From positions 1 through 38,237 of the forward strand of contig PEAG01000032.1 in the NCBI GenBank assembly GCA_002753505.1: a DNA stretch of 38,237 nt, in the 5' to 3' direction. The stretch comes from Magnetococcales bacterium HCHbin5 (GTDB lineage: Bacteria; Pseudomonadota; Magnetococcia; Magnetococcales; Magnetaquicoccaceae). A program made the translations under genes and the position numbers. Below the pieces are notes generated by a model. That model made no database searches, was not told where the DNA came from, and saw nothing but the letters and a program-made list of their open reading frames with translations. How positions within the stretch are numbered: the first letter of the stretch is position 1; each line of letters begins with the position of its first letter. Positions 1 through 9,500 of this stretch are shown here, one piece after another.

Positions 1-866
1 AACCAGCGCCCAAGCCAGAGCCCAAGCCAGAGCCCAACCCTGCGCCCAAGCCAGAGCCCAAGCCAGAGCCCAAACCTGCGCCCAAGCCAGAGCCCAAGCC
101 AGAACCCAAACCTGCGCCCAAGCCAGAACCCAAACCAGAGCCCAAGCCAGAGCCCAAGCATAAACCGGAGCCCAAACCCAAGCCAGAGCCCAAGCCAGAG
201 CCCAAGCCAGAGCCCAAGCATAAACCGGAGCCCAAACCGGAGCCCAAACCGGAGCCCAAACCGGAGCCCAAGGTAGCGAAAAAGGAGGAGCCGACAAACA
301 AGGCAAAAGCGGTAAAGTCAGCCGAAAAAGAGCCGGACAAGCATAAGCCGCCGGAGGATAAGAGTGGCAAGCATGCAGAGCATAAGACCGAGGAGCCGAA
401 GAAAAAAAAGTCGGATCAGCCGGATTTTTCCGATCTGACGGCGGCCATCTCCAAACTGGAGCCCAAACAGCCGAAACCGACGCCCAAGGCCACCCCGACC
501 CCTGCTGCGCCGGCACATCCGGCCCCGGCTCCTCCAGAGCCGTCTCAGCAGGCTTCGGCGGCCCAGGAACCTCGGGCATCCAGTCTGACGGTTGCACTCT
601 GGCAACGTAAGATCCATAACAAGATCTACGACAACTGGAACAAGCCGAGTGGTCTGCCCAATGAGAGTGCGTTGGCGGTCACCATTTTGGTGGAGGTTGG
701 GCCGGACGGTTCCCTGGTCAATCCCCGTATTGGCCGCACCTCTGGCAATGCCATTTTTGACCGCTCCGTGATTCGGGCCATTCAAAAGACGGCCATGGTG
801 GAGCAATCACCGACCGGTTGCCCGGAGTGCCGGGAGTTGGAAATCAATTTCCGACCACAGCGATGA
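1..866 (+). CDS. TolA/TonB-like energy-transducing protein (5' partial)
   Basis: The reading frame is open from base 3 to the TGA at 864-866, so the gene starts upstream of the window. The visible part begins with a long Pro/Lys/Glu repeat (PKPEPK type), continues through a charged Lys/Glu-rich stretch and a Pro/Ala-rich linker, and ends in a compact domain of about 90 residues. That end matches TolA/TonB C-terminal domains: an NxW motif (YDNWNKP), a VEVGPDG hairpin, an SGNAIFD segment and an LEINFRP final strand. Such proteins are anchored in the inner membrane by an N-terminal helix (not visible here) and span the periplasm with the rigid Pro-rich arm, linking TolQR or ExbBD to outer-membrane partners. 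TolA is favoured over TonB by the C-terminal pattern. tolB and pal do not follow; the next gene is an unrelated Fe-S protein. A CPEC cysteine pair lies near the C-terminus. Confidence 0.8.
   Translation, partial: PAPKPEPKPEPNPAPKPEPKPEPKPAPKPEPKPEPKPAPKPEPKPEPKPEPKHKPEPKPKPEPKPEPKPEPKHKPEPKPEPKPEPKPEPKVAKKEEPTNKAKAVKSAEKEPDKHKPPEDKSGKHAEHKTEEPKKKKSDQPDFSDLTAAISKLEPKQPKPTPKATPTPAAPAHPAPAPPEPSQQASAAQEPRASSLTVALWQRKIHNKIYDNWNKPSGLPNESALAVTILVEVGPDGSLVNPRIGRTSGNAIFDRSVIRAIQKTAMVEQSPTGCPECRELEINFRPQR
3..272 (+). repeat. In-frame tandem repeat encoding a Pro-Glu-Pro-Lys arm
   Basis: About 270 bases consist almost entirely of the short units CCAAGCCAGAGC and AAACCTGCGCC, with variants reading CATAAACCGGAG. 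They encode alternating [10 protein letters not shown] and KHKPEPK. This gives a stiff polyproline-like arm in the TolA/TonB-like protein. Near-identical units next to each other suggest slippage or unequal recombination, so copy number may vary between strains or be misassembled. Confidence 0.9.
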
Positions 867-880
867 GGGATGGCTGACGG

Positions 881-2161
881 ATGAGAGGTGGTTCTGGCCC
901 GTTTGCCAATGCCGATTTATGCACCCAGTGCGGTTACTGTCTGCCGGTTTGCCCCACCTATCGGGTGGAAAACAATGAGTTGCACGGCCCTCGTGGCCGT
1001 GTTTCCCTCATTCTGGCGTTGCAATCTGGCGCGGTAACCCCGGCGGAAGCGGCAGCCGCTTTGGACCACTGTCTGCTTTGCCGGGCCTGTCATGCGGCCT
1101 GTCCTGCCGGGGTGCGCCCGGCCAAGTTGGCGTTGGCGTTACGCGGTCAAGTCGGCCCCAGGCCCACCGTTCTGAGTCGGCTGCTGCATCGCATCACCAA
1201 CAGCCATCGGATGACAGCGCGACTGGCCGGATTGCTGACCTCTTATCAGCGATCCGGCCTGCGGCATGTTGTGCAGCGTCGGGGTTGGCTGCATCATCTG
1301 CCGACGTTGGAGCGGTTGGATGCCCTGGTTCCCCGCCAGCGCAGCCTTTTCCCGCTTCCCCCTTACCCAGATGCTCCTTCGCAAGCCGGTCGCCCCCGCA
1401 TCGGCTTGTTGGCTGGCTGCATTGGCCGACTCTTTTATCTCGCTGTCGCACCCGCTGCCGCCCAGTTATTGGCGCAATACGGTGGAGAGGTGATCCTCTT
1501 GGGCGGGTTTGGCTGTTGCGGGGCACCGTTTCGGGAATCCGGCGCACGCCAACCCTTTTTGCGACAGGCACGTCGCACTTTGGACGCCTTTGTGGCAGCC
1601 GGACCGCTGCAAGCGGTGGTTTGTGACAGCACGGTCTGTGCTGTCACAGGCCGCAGCTATGCCCGTGCCCTTGACCACGATCCTGCCTATGCGGCAGTGG
1701 CAGAGGATTTTGCCCGCAAACTGCACACCCTGAGTCAATTTTTGGCCGGCAGACTCAAGCGCCTGACTCTGACGGCCAAAAATCCCGGCTTTGCTGCCGT
1801 GACCTACCATGACCATTGCCAAACCCGTTTTGGTTTAGGCATTATAGAGGAGCCCAGATGGCTGTTGGCCACACTGCCCATGCGCTACCATGAATTGGCA
1901 CCGAAAGATCCCTTTTCGTCCGAGGGGTGTTGTGGTGCCGGGGGTGACTACCAGTTGCGCCATCCAGAACGCAGCCAACAGATCCGAACGGCCAAATTGG
2001 CTGCCATCCAGGCCAGTGGCGCAGAGTTGGTGGTCGGCGAAAATCCCGGTTGCCTGCTCCATATTGCTGCCGGCCTGGAACAAGCCGACTCAGCTGTCCG
2101 GGTGTGCCATCTGGCCGAACTGCTGTGGGCTGCCTACGCACAACAACAACCAACTCATTAA
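881..2161 (+). CDS. GlcF-like (Fe-S)-binding CCG-domain protein, glycolate oxidase iron-sulfur subunit type
   Basis: The 426-residue protein has two N-terminal [4Fe-4S] motifs, CTQCGYCLPVCP (from about residue 14) and CLLCRACHAACP (from about residue 63). Two C-terminal CCG domains follow, containing CCGAPF and CCGAGG. This is the architecture of GlcF (about 407 residues in E. coli), which passes electrons from glycolate or another 2-hydroxy acid oxidised by GlcD/GlcE flavoproteins towards the quinone pool. The PTY...LHGPRGR segment after the first cluster is typical of GlcF. A GAGGGA at 865-870 precedes the ATG by about ten bases. No glcD or glcE lies downstream, and the upstream neighbour is a TolA-like gene, so the true substrate is not shown. 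A related CCG-family oxidoreductase subunit, such as an LldE or HdrB relative, is the alternative. Confidence 0.82.
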   Translation: MRGGSGPFANADLCTQCGYCLPVCPTYRVENNELHGPRGRVSLILALQSGAVTPAEAAAALDHCLLCRACHAACPAGVRPAKLALALRGQVGPRPTVLSRLLHRITNSHRMTARLAGLLTSYQRSGLRHVVQRRGWLHHLPTLERLDALVPRQRSLFPLPPYPDAPSQAGRPRIGLLAGCIGRLFYLAVAPAAAQLLAQYGGEVILLGGFGCCGAPFRESGARQPFLRQARRTLDAFVAAGPLQAVVCDSTVCAVTGRSYARALDHDPAYAAVAEDFARKLHTLSQFLAGRLKRLTLTAKNPGFAAVTYHDHCQTRFGLGIIEEPRWLLATLPMRYHELAPKDPFSSEGCCGAGGDYQLRHPERSQQIRTAKLAAIQASGAELVVGENPGCLLHIAAGLEQADSAVRVCHLAELLWAAYAQQQPTH

Positions 2162-2170
2162 GGTAATCCA

Positions 2171-3250
2171 ATGAAAAGGAAATATTTTTTTGCAACGCTC
2201 ACCACAATTCTGGCGGTTGGAATCACCCTTGCCATGCTCTGGCCGGAGGAGGCTGATGCCCGGATGGGGGGAGGAAACTCCATGGGAAGTCGGGGATCCC
2301 GCAGCTTTTCCACCCCGCGGCAGGCGATACCGGCTCCCGCAGGTGGCAGCCAGATGCACCCGGGAAGCGCGCAACCGGCCCAGGCCATGCCCGGCAGTCG
2401 GGCCCCTCTCTCCTCGCCTGGCATGGCGGGCAGCCCTGGTTTCAGTTCGGGCCTGATGGGTGGTTTGGGTGGTCTGGTATTGGGTGGTGTATTGGGTGCC
2501 GCCCTGTTCGGAGGAGACCACACCGCCGGTGGCATGGGGGAAGGAGCTGCCCATGCGGCCGGAGGCATGGGCGGCAGCGGGATCGGTCTGCTTGAGCTGT
2601 TGTTGATCGGCGGCCTCATCTGGATGGCCTTGCGCTGGTTCAAACAGCAAAGGGCCGGGCAGGCGGCACCGATGGCTCCCTATGGCAACAGCAGGCGGGA
2701 AGATATGGCAGACGCTTTCTCCGGCAAGTCGGCATTTGACAGCTCCCCTGGCCGTTTCATGGCTGGACAGGAGGATGAGCTTGCCCAGGGAATCGCCAAT
2801 ATTGTCAGCATGGATCCCCAATTTGAGGAGAGACATTTCCTGGAGGGGGCAAAAATGGCGTTTCAGCATATCCAGGGTGCCTGGAGCGATTGGAGCGTTG
2901 ATCGGCTGCGTCCCCTGCTGACGGAGCGGATGTGGAAATTGATTCAGGCCCAGGCCCTTGAACGGCAGGCGGCAGGCAAGCGGGATATTATCGAAAAGAT
3001 CCAGTTTGATCAGGTCAGCATCAGTGAGGCATGGCAGGAGGCGGGAGAGGATTGGCTGACTGTCCATTTTCTGGTGCGAATGGTGGATTATACCACAGAC
3101 GCCCAGGGCAAGCTGCTGGAGGGCGATCCCAATACCCCTTCGACAGTGGAGGAGTACTGGACCTTTACCCGCCCGGTTGGCAGTCGGGATCCCAACTGGT
3201 TTTTGTCGGCCATCCAGCAACCGGGCGAGGTGGCCAAAAGTGTTGTTTGA
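2171..3250 (+). CDS. Tim44-like domain membrane protein
   Basis: The 359-residue protein starts with a signal or anchor segment (a hydrophobic run at about residues 6-24, followed by EADA). A low-complexity Gly/Ser/Pro/Met-rich region follows, then a second hydrophobic stretch (GLLELLLIGGLIWMAL, about residues 138-153). The C-terminal half (about 215-355) is a Tim44-like domain: a helix around FLEGAKMAFQHIQGAW, the LRPLLTERMW segment, and strands ending in VEEYWTFTRP. Bacterial Tim44-domain proteins are membrane-associated and of largely uncertain function; the fold resembles the mitochondrial import-motor adaptor. The ATG lies nine bases after the GlcF-like stop codon, so the two are probably co-transcribed. 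A strong hairpin terminator follows 18 bases after the stop. Confidence 0.8.
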   Translation: MKRKYFFATLTTILAVGITLAMLWPEEADARMGGGNSMGSRGSRSFSTPRQAIPAPAGGSQMHPGSAQPAQAMPGSRAPLSSPGMAGSPGFSSGLMGGLGGLVLGGVLGAALFGGDHTAGGMGEGAAHAAGGMGGSGIGLLELLLIGGLIWMALRWFKQQRAGQAAPMAPYGNSRREDMADAFSGKSAFDSSPGRFMAGQEDELAQGIANIVSMDPQFEERHFLEGAKMAFQHIQGAWSDWSVDRLRPLLTERMWKLIQAQALERQAAGKRDIIEKIQFDQVSISEAWQEAGEDWLTVHFLVRMVDYTTDAQGKLLEGDPNTPSTVEEYWTFTRPVGSRDPNWFLSAIQQPGEVAKSVV

Positions 3251-3268
3251 GCTTGCCTTGTCATGGGG

Positions 3269-3297
3269 GAGATGGCCGCAAGGCCATCTCTTTTCTC
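3269..3297 (+). terminator. Rho-independent terminator after the Tim44-like gene
   Basis: A perfect 9-bp stem, GAGATGGCC with GGCCATCTC, is closed by a GCAA tetraloop (GNRA type) and followed at once by TTTTCTC. It lies directly between the Tim44-like stop codon (3250) and the proposed mltA start (3306), so it should end the upstream transcript or attenuate mltA. Confidence 0.85.
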
Positions 3298-3305
3298 AAG
3301 AGACT

Positions 3306-4568
3306 TTGAAGGGTTTTTTTTCCCGCCTGCTGCCGGTTGTCTGCGCCCTGGCCGTGCTGCTGGCCGGCTGTCAGAGCGTGCCGGTACTGGAAAAAAAGGT
3401 GAAAAGAGAGCCCCGGCAGTGGGAGGCAACCGCCACGACCAGCCTGGAGGCTGTCCCCTGGTCAGAACTGCCCGCCGGCCTTTTCCAGGACCAGGCAACC
3501 CGTTCCTGGGCCCAGGCTCTGGAGCAGAGCGCGCACTATTATCGCCGTCTGCCCCCGAATCAACCCTTCCAGTTTGCCGATGCCACCGTAACGGCGGCGG
3601 CGATGGCCCGGGCCTGCGCCGAGCTGGCAGAGGTGGCGCGTCGTGAAGAGATGGCACCGTTACAGGCCGAACTGCAGCAGCGGTTCCAACTGTTTCGATC
3701 TGTCGGCAACAGCACCTGGGATGTGATGGTCACGGCCTATTATGAGCCCCTGCTGCACGGTTCGCTCACCCGCTCCAAGCGGTACTATTATCCCATCTAC
3801 CGCCGTCCGCCCGATCTGCTGGAGTCAAAACCACAGGCCAACGGTCGTCGCACCGTCTTTCGCCAGGCCAAGGGCAAGTCGATGCCCTACTACCAACGCA
3901 GCCAGATAGATGGCCATCTGTTTGCTGCCAAACAGCCCGGCGTGCTGGCCAATCGGGGGTTGGAACTGGTCTGGGTGGACAGTGCCATCGATGCCTTCTT
4001 TTTGCACATCCAGGGCTCTGGACGGGTGGCATTGGAAAACGGCCAAATGCTCAGACTGGGCTATGACAGTGCCAATGGTCACTCCTACGTGCCCATTGGT
4101 CGTATCCTGATTGATGAGGGCAAAATTCCCAAAGAGGAGATGACCATGCCACGTCTGCGCCAGTGGCTGTTGGATCATCCAGCCGAGAATCAGCGGCTGT
4201 TGTTCGCCAACCCCTCCTATGTATTTTTCCGTGAGTTGCAGGGAGATCCGGTTGGCAACATCAATGTCCCCCTGACCCCCTATCGCTCGATTGCCACCGA
4301 TCACCGGCTGTTTCCCAAAGGGGCTCCCGCCATTCTCGCCACCACCGCCCCGCAGTTTGCTGCCGATGGCAAAACGGTGACGGCCTGGAAACCGGATGTG
4401 CGCTGGGTGGTCAACCAGGATACCGGTGGAGCCATTCGAGGCGCGGGGCGGGTGGATCTGTTTGTCGGCTTTGGAGAAAACATTGAGTATCGTGCAGGCG
4501 TCATGAAACAGCCGGATTCACAGCTCTACTTTATTGCGCCACTGCCGAACGGATCGCATGCACGGTAA
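3306..4568 (+). CDS. mltA: Membrane-bound lytic murein transglycosylase A (lipoprotein)
   Basis: MltA cleaves the MurNAc-GlcNAc bond of peptidoglycan to leave a 1,6-anhydro end, acting from the outer membrane. The sequence shows the MltA core (FFLHIQGSGR, GYDSANGHSY and, after an insert, the 3D domain WVVNQDTGGAIRG...RVDLF) with the catalytic-type Asp residues present. Starting at TTG 3306 gives a textbook lipoprotein signal (MKGFFSRLL..., lipobox LLAGC, lipidated Cys22) and a mature size near that of the family. The frame stays open further upstream to 3177, overlapping the previous gene, but those residues do not belong to a signal peptide. The start is therefore inferred. The Shine-Dalgarno is poor (AAGAGA a few bases upstream), and the hairpin terminator ends about ten bases before it, which is an unusual arrangement. 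Confidence 0.88.
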   Translation: MKGFFSRLLPVVCALAVLLAGCQSVPVLEKKVKREPRQWEATATTSLEAVPWSELPAGLFQDQATRSWAQALEQSAHYYRRLPPNQPFQFADATVTAAAMARACAELAEVARREEMAPLQAELQQRFQLFRSVGNSTWDVMVTAYYEPLLHGSLTRSKRYYYPIYRRPPDLLESKPQANGRRTVFRQAKGKSMPYYQRSQIDGHLFAAKQPGVLANRGLELVWVDSAIDAFFLHIQGSGRVALENGQMLRLGYDSANGHSYVPIGRILIDEGKIPKEEMTMPRLRQWLLDHPAENQRLLFANPSYVFFRELQGDPVGNINVPLTPYRSIATDHRLFPKGAPAILATTAPQFAADGKTVTAWKPDVRWVVNQDTGGAIRGAGRVDLFVGFGENIEYRAGVMKQPDSQLYFIAPLPNGSHAR

Positions 4569-4694
4569 GGGGCCGCCTGCTGTTAATTCGGCGCACCGGC
4601 CAAAAGAGATATGGTAAAATGGGGGGAAAACGGGTATCCTGCGGAGCAGTTTTTTTATTGCATCATCTGAAACGTCTGAGCAAGGGGGTGTGTT

Positions 4695-6116
4695 GTGTTG
4701 GATGTTGCCTACAAAAATCGTTGGGTTATACCATGGATGGCCTTTGTTTGCGCCCTCTGTTGGCCGCTGGAACAGGCCGTCTCAGCTTCAAAAACCTCCC
4801 ATGAGACAGGCACTCAAGCCAATGATAACACCCAGAAGCATTTTACCTTGTTGACCGAACCTGCCGATGCCAAGGTGGAAATTCTGAATGTAAAAGCTCC
4901 GTACAAAACCAATATGCTGCTTAAAGCCGGGCGTTATCATATTGTCGTTTCGGCTCCCGGTTACGAAACCGAAAAGGGCTTTATCGATATAACGGAGCAG
5001 GACTGGATTGGCAAGGTTGTTTTGCGTCCGCTGAATCAACCCCCACAGGCGAAAGAACAACCAGCCACCAACGAGGCGGAACAGGAAGCGGCCAGGGAAA
5101 AGCTGAAACAGGAACAGCAAAAACTGGAACAGGAACAGCAAAAACTGGAGCAGGAGCGTCGCGCCCTCAACCAGGAAAAGGAAAAACTGGAGCAGGAGCG
5201 TCGCGCCCTCAACCAGGAAAAGGAAAAACTGGAGCAGGGACATCGCGCCCTCAACCAGGAAAAGGAAAAACTGGATGCCGCAAAACAGGAGCTGGCGCAG
5301 GCCCAGTTGGCGTTGGCTGAGCGGAAAAAGTCGCTGGAGACACAGCAGAGCCCCTGCCCTGCGCCGCCGGAGACAAGAGCCATCCCGGCAGAGCCAACAG
5401 CGGTGGTGAAACCGGCAGAGCCAACAGCGGTGGTGAAATCCGCTCCAACAGCGGAGCAACTCCCGGCAGACAGTGGCCCTGATCCATCCCGTGCCGTCCC
5501 CATCCCGCAGACGACTCCCCGGGGCAAGAACAAAATGCCGCCGCCGCAGGAGAAGGAACAGGATGAAGAGAAGGCCATCCAGGCCACTGCTGTGGAGAGC
5601 GGGCCCCTTGCGCTCGAACATGCCAGCAACCTGGAGGATAAAGTCGCCGTGGTTTCCCCGGCCGCTGACGCCGCCCCTCCTCCCCCCGGTGCGGCCGTAG
5701 CTGACGACGGGGCAGCTGCTCCCGTCCTGGCCAAGGCAATGGCCTATTTGCAGCAGGTGCGCCCCACTCGAAGCGGCCCGCCGCCAGAAGGGGCTGTGGT
5801 GTTGCGAGAGTTGCGGCAGGCCCAGCAGGCGGATCCCAATAATGCCGCCATCCAGCGGGCTTTACAGCTGTATGAAAAACGCTACCTTATTTATACGGCC
5901 CTGCTTGGCAACAAAGAGAAAGCGGATGAGATGCTGAAGCGTGTTCACGCCTTGAAGATTCCTGCTTTTCTGCAATCGCTGGAGGTGAAGGGCAAGCCGG
6001 TCTTGCGCGTCTGTCTTGGCCTGTTTTCGACCCAGGATGAGGCGCACAAGCAGCTCGAATTCCTGAAGGAAAACATGGAGGTTAAAGACTCCATTTTGCG
6101 CATTTATAAAAAATAG
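4695..6116 (+). CDS. Exported PEGA-domain / coiled-coil / SPOR-like envelope protein
   Basis: The 473-residue protein begins at a GTG preceded by AAGGGGG. Residues 10-31 form a hydrophobic export signal ending AVSA. Residues about 50-111 look like a PEGA domain (TLLTEPADAKVEI, LKAGRYHIVVSAPGYE), a small beta fold found in surface and periplasmic proteins. Residues about 120-215 are a highly charged coiled coil made of LEQEQQK and LEQERRALNQEKEK repeats. A Pro/Ala-rich linker follows to about residue 345. The last 45 residues (RVCLGLFSTQDEAHKQLEFL) resemble a SPOR-type peptidoglycan-binding repeat. Together these suggest a periplasmic protein bridging the wall and another partner. The combination is inferred from motifs, and no family-level function is recognised. 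The gene stands alone between mltA and a small CXXC protein. Confidence 0.7.
   Translation: MLDVAYKNRWVIPWMAFVCALCWPLEQAVSASKTSHETGTQANDNTQKHFTLLTEPADAKVEILNVKAPYKTNMLLKAGRYHIVVSAPGYETEKGFIDITEQDWIGKVVLRPLNQPPQAKEQPATNEAEQEAAREKLKQEQQKLEQEQQKLEQERRALNQEKEKLEQERRALNQEKEKLEQGHRALNQEKEKLDAAKQELAQAQLALAERKKSLETQQSPCPAPPETRAIPAEPTAVVKPAEPTAVVKSAPTAEQLPADSGPDPSRAVPIPQTTPRGKNKMPPPQEKEQDEEKAIQATAVESGPLALEHASNLEDKVAVVSPAADAAPPPPGAAVADDGAAAPVLAKAMAYLQQVRPTRSGPPPEGAVVLRELRQAQQADPNNAAIQRALQLYEKRYLIYTALLGNKEKADEMLKRVHALKIPAFLQSLEVKGKPVLRVCLGLFSTQDEAHKQLEFLKENMEVKDSILRIYKK
5107..5270 (+). repeat. Tandem repeats encoding the coiled-coil region
   Basis: Two 21-bp units coding KLEQEQQ are followed by three 42-bp units (5145-5186, 5187-5228, 5229-5270) coding LEQERRALNQEKEK. 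The first two 42-bp units are identical in DNA sequence; the third differs only where ERR becomes GHR. The seven-residue phasing keeps the coiled-coil register. The DNA identity points to recent duplication. Confidence 0.9.
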
Positions 6117-6288
6117 CACCTTTTGATACCTGGTGGATTTCGTCTCGCAGACAAAAGAGCAAAGCGGTGCCTCGCGTCGCCCTTTTTTGCCTGCGAGTCG
6201 CCGTCGATACTCCTGACGCGCATGCGTTTAACCAGGATCGTAACTCTTTTTACCCATAGCCAACCCAATGAAAGCGGAAAATCGGATC

Positions 6289-6591
6289 ATGAACGTCAAT
6301 CGTACAGGTACTTGTTGGAATTGTGGCGAGTCTCTTGCTGTTGAACATTTTGGTCGGCAGGATCTCTGTCCGAGCTGTCACCGGGATACCCGTGTCTGCA
6401 AAAATTGTTTTCTCTACGATCCCCTCTGCTACAACTCCTGTCGGGAAATTCAGGCGGAACGGGTTGTGGAGAAGGAGCAGGCCAATTTTTGTGATTTTTT
6501 CAAAGCGGTCCCCCCCTCTTCCAACCCGCGCCCCAGGAAGCCTGTTGATTCATCCCGTCAGGCAGCCGAAGCCCTGTTCAAATCAAAATAA
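6289..6591 (+). CDS. Small conserved CXXC-rich (zinc-ribbon-like) protein of unknown function
   Basis: This protein of about 100 residues is dominated by cysteine pairs: CWNC, CPSC, CKNC, CYNSC and a final ANFCDFF. The order of motifs, including the KEQANFCDFF ending of the core, is one I recognise from a widespread unnamed family of small proteobacterial proteins. The function is not known to me; zinc or Fe-S binding is likely from the cysteines. An in-frame ATG at 6268 would add seven residues. Neither start has a clear Shine-Dalgarno, and 6289 is chosen because it places CWNC near the N-terminus, as in the family. The stop codon overlaps the ATG of the following GGDEF-EAL gene (TAATG), suggesting translational coupling. 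Confidence 0.72.
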   Translation: MNVNRTGTCWNCGESLAVEHFGRQDLCPSCHRDTRVCKNCFLYDPLCYNSCREIQAERVVEKEQANFCDFFKAVPPSSNPRPRKPVDSSRQAAEALFKSK

Positions 6592-9500
6592 TGGTTGTTC
6601 ACGGAGAAATTTTTCACGCAACCGCCGCTTCCTCCCGCAACGGTGCTGCAAAGAGGCCCAACACAGTCCGTGCCGGGCGATATTTTTTGAGCATTCTGTT
6701 GCTCTCTTTGTTGATCATACCCGCCGGCATGACCTTCCTGAACCATCTGGAACAGGAGGAAGGTACCATTCAACGGGAGTTGCAGGGAATCAGCCAGGTT
6801 CGCCAGTTGAACGCCGGCATCACCTTCCTGCAGCATCTGCGCGGACTCAATCAAATGGCTTTGCGCGCGCCTGCGACCGATTCAACCACCAAACTGCTTG
6901 AATTGGAAAGTGACTTCTCGGCACTCCTGGTCGCTTTGCAAAAGGATCTGGCCTCGGATCCGTTCCAGATTGGGGTGGAGATCAACCGTTTCCAGGGGTG
7001 GTTGGGGAATATTATCCATCCGCAGGGGCCTTTACAAATACCCTATATCATTTTTGAAAAACAGACTGCCATGATTCAGCGGATCGCAGATCTGCGTCGT
7101 CTTATCATGCTCCGTTCGCATCTGGCATTGGATGTGGATCAGGAATCCTCGTTTTTAACCAAGTTGGTGCTGGAAGAGCTGCCGGAACTGGAGGAGTCGA
7201 TTGGCCGGGTCAGGGGGCTGGGCAGCGGTTTGTTGGTCCAGTCCACGCCATCGATGGCGGCCAAGATGCAGTTTGAGATGCGTATTGGCGGCATACGAAC
7301 CATCTGGGAGCAGATTGTCAGCAGTCAGCATGTCATTCAATCCAGTCTGCCGTCATTGCAGGGCTCGTTGGCCTGTCTGCAAAAACAGGCCCGGCCGGAG
7401 TTGCAACATTTTTTGGACCTCGGTGCGGCTTTCTCGCGTGATCAGCAAGCGGCCACGCAGGCAACGCAATTTTTTGCCCTGGGTACACAGGCCATGGCTG
7501 CCACCAAGGCCTGTGCAGACAGCATACAGACAAAACTGTTGGAGCGTTTTGATGCCCGGCTGGCGCGTTTGCAAACCCTGCGTACTACAGTGATCGTTGC
7601 CACCTCCCTTCTTTGGCTGCTTGTCACGGCGTTTGAACTCCTCTCCTACCGGTTGCACCAGCGGGCCTTTGCACAGGTTGTGGCCAGTGAGCAAAAAAAT
7701 CAGGCGATTCTGGAGGCGGCCGTCGATGGTATTCTGACCATTGATGGTCACGGTATCATCCAATCAGCCAACTCGGCTGCAGAGGAAATTTTTGGCTATC
7801 CATCCGGGTCACTGATTGGTCTGAATGTCAGCGTATTGATGGCCTCTCCCCATCGGGAACTGCATGACAGCTATATCCAGAGCTATTTGGCAACCGGCAC
7901 CAAACGGGTTATCGGCTATGGCCGGGAGGTGGAGGGGGTTTGTCAGGATGGCGGGCGGTTTCCGCTGGAGTTGGCGGTCGGCGAGTTCAAATCGGATGGC
8001 AAGAGCTATTTTACCGGCATTCTGCATGATATTACCGAACGCAAACGGGCCAAGGAGGCGTTACAAGAGGCCTATAATGAACTGGAACATCGGGTGCTGG
8101 AACGTACGCAGGAGCTGCAGGCGACCAATGCCCAGTTGATCGCCAGCCTGGAGGCCCAACAGCAGGCGGAGAGCAACCTGCGATTGGCGGCCAAAGTATT
8201 CGAACATGCCAGCGAAGCGATTGTCATCACCGATACCAGGGGCAGTATCGTGGAGGTCAACAATGCCTACTCGACGATTACCGGCTTTGGGCGGGAGGAG
8301 GTGTTGGGAGCCAATCCGCGGATTGGTCGGTCGGGTCGTCATGATGCTGCCTTCTATCAGGCGATGTGGCAAGCCATCACCACAACCGGGCAATGGTCAG
8401 GAGAGGTCTGGGATCGGCGCAAGAATGGGGAGATCTACCCGAAATGGCTCACCATCAATGCGGTCAAAAACCATAAGGGCGAAACAACACATTTTGTCGG
8501 CATTTTTTCCGATATCAGCCACATCAAGACAACGGAGGAGCGGCTGGAACAGCTGGCCTTTTATGACCCGCTGACCCGCCTGCCCAACCGCATGTTGTTC
8601 AAGGATCGCGCCAAACGCGCCATGGAGCAGGCGACGCGCCACCACAAACGGGGTGCCATATTTTTTATCGATCTGGACCGCTTCAAGCATGTGAATGACA
8701 CACTGGGACATGCCGCCGGAGATGCCCTGCTGATAGAGGTCTCCAGGCGACTGCGGGCCTGCGTACGCGCCTCGGATACCGTGGCCCGGTTGGGAGGAGA
8801 TGAGTTCACCGTCATCCTGGTGGATTTGGATCAGGGCGAAGAGGCGGCGACCGTGGCCCAAAAAATTGTTGCTGCTGTTGCCAAACCGGTGGAGTTGGAG
8901 GGGCATCAAGCCAACATCGGAGCCAGCATCGGGATTGCCATCTTTCCCGATGACGGCAACAGCTATGAGAGCATCACTCAGTATGCGGATGTGGCCATGT
9001 ATCACGCCAAGGAGAGCGGTCGCGGTACTTATCGGTTTTTCGAAGCGGGCATGAATGCCAAGTCATCCCAGCGGGCCATCATGGAGAGCAATTTTCATTC
9101 AGGCCTGCAAAACAGACATTTTATTCTCCACTACCAGCCCAAGGTCGAGTTGACCAGTGGACGCCTGATTGGCATGGAGGGATTGGTGCGTTGGCAGCAA
9201 CCGGATGGCACCATGATCTCCCCCATGGATTTTATTCCCCTGGCTGAAGAGACCGGTCTCATTGTCCCGCTGGGACAGCAAATTTTGCGGCTGGCTTGTG
9301 CCTACAACAAGAGATTGTTGGCATCCGGTTCCCCGCCCCTGCGGGTGGCCGTCAATCTTTCCGGTCGTCAGTTCCAGGACAAGAGCCTGCACGCCTCCAT
9401 CCAGGCCGCTTTGGAGGAGAGCGGACTGCCACCGGAATACCTGGAACTGGAAGTGACCGAAAGCATGATGATGAAGGATGAACGGCAGGCAATTGTCATC

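Noticed and set aside
3177-3305. Upstream extension of mltA overlapping the Tim44-like gene
   Set aside because: The extra residues are not signal-like and cross a terminator hairpin. The TTG at 3306 gives an exact lipoprotein signal.
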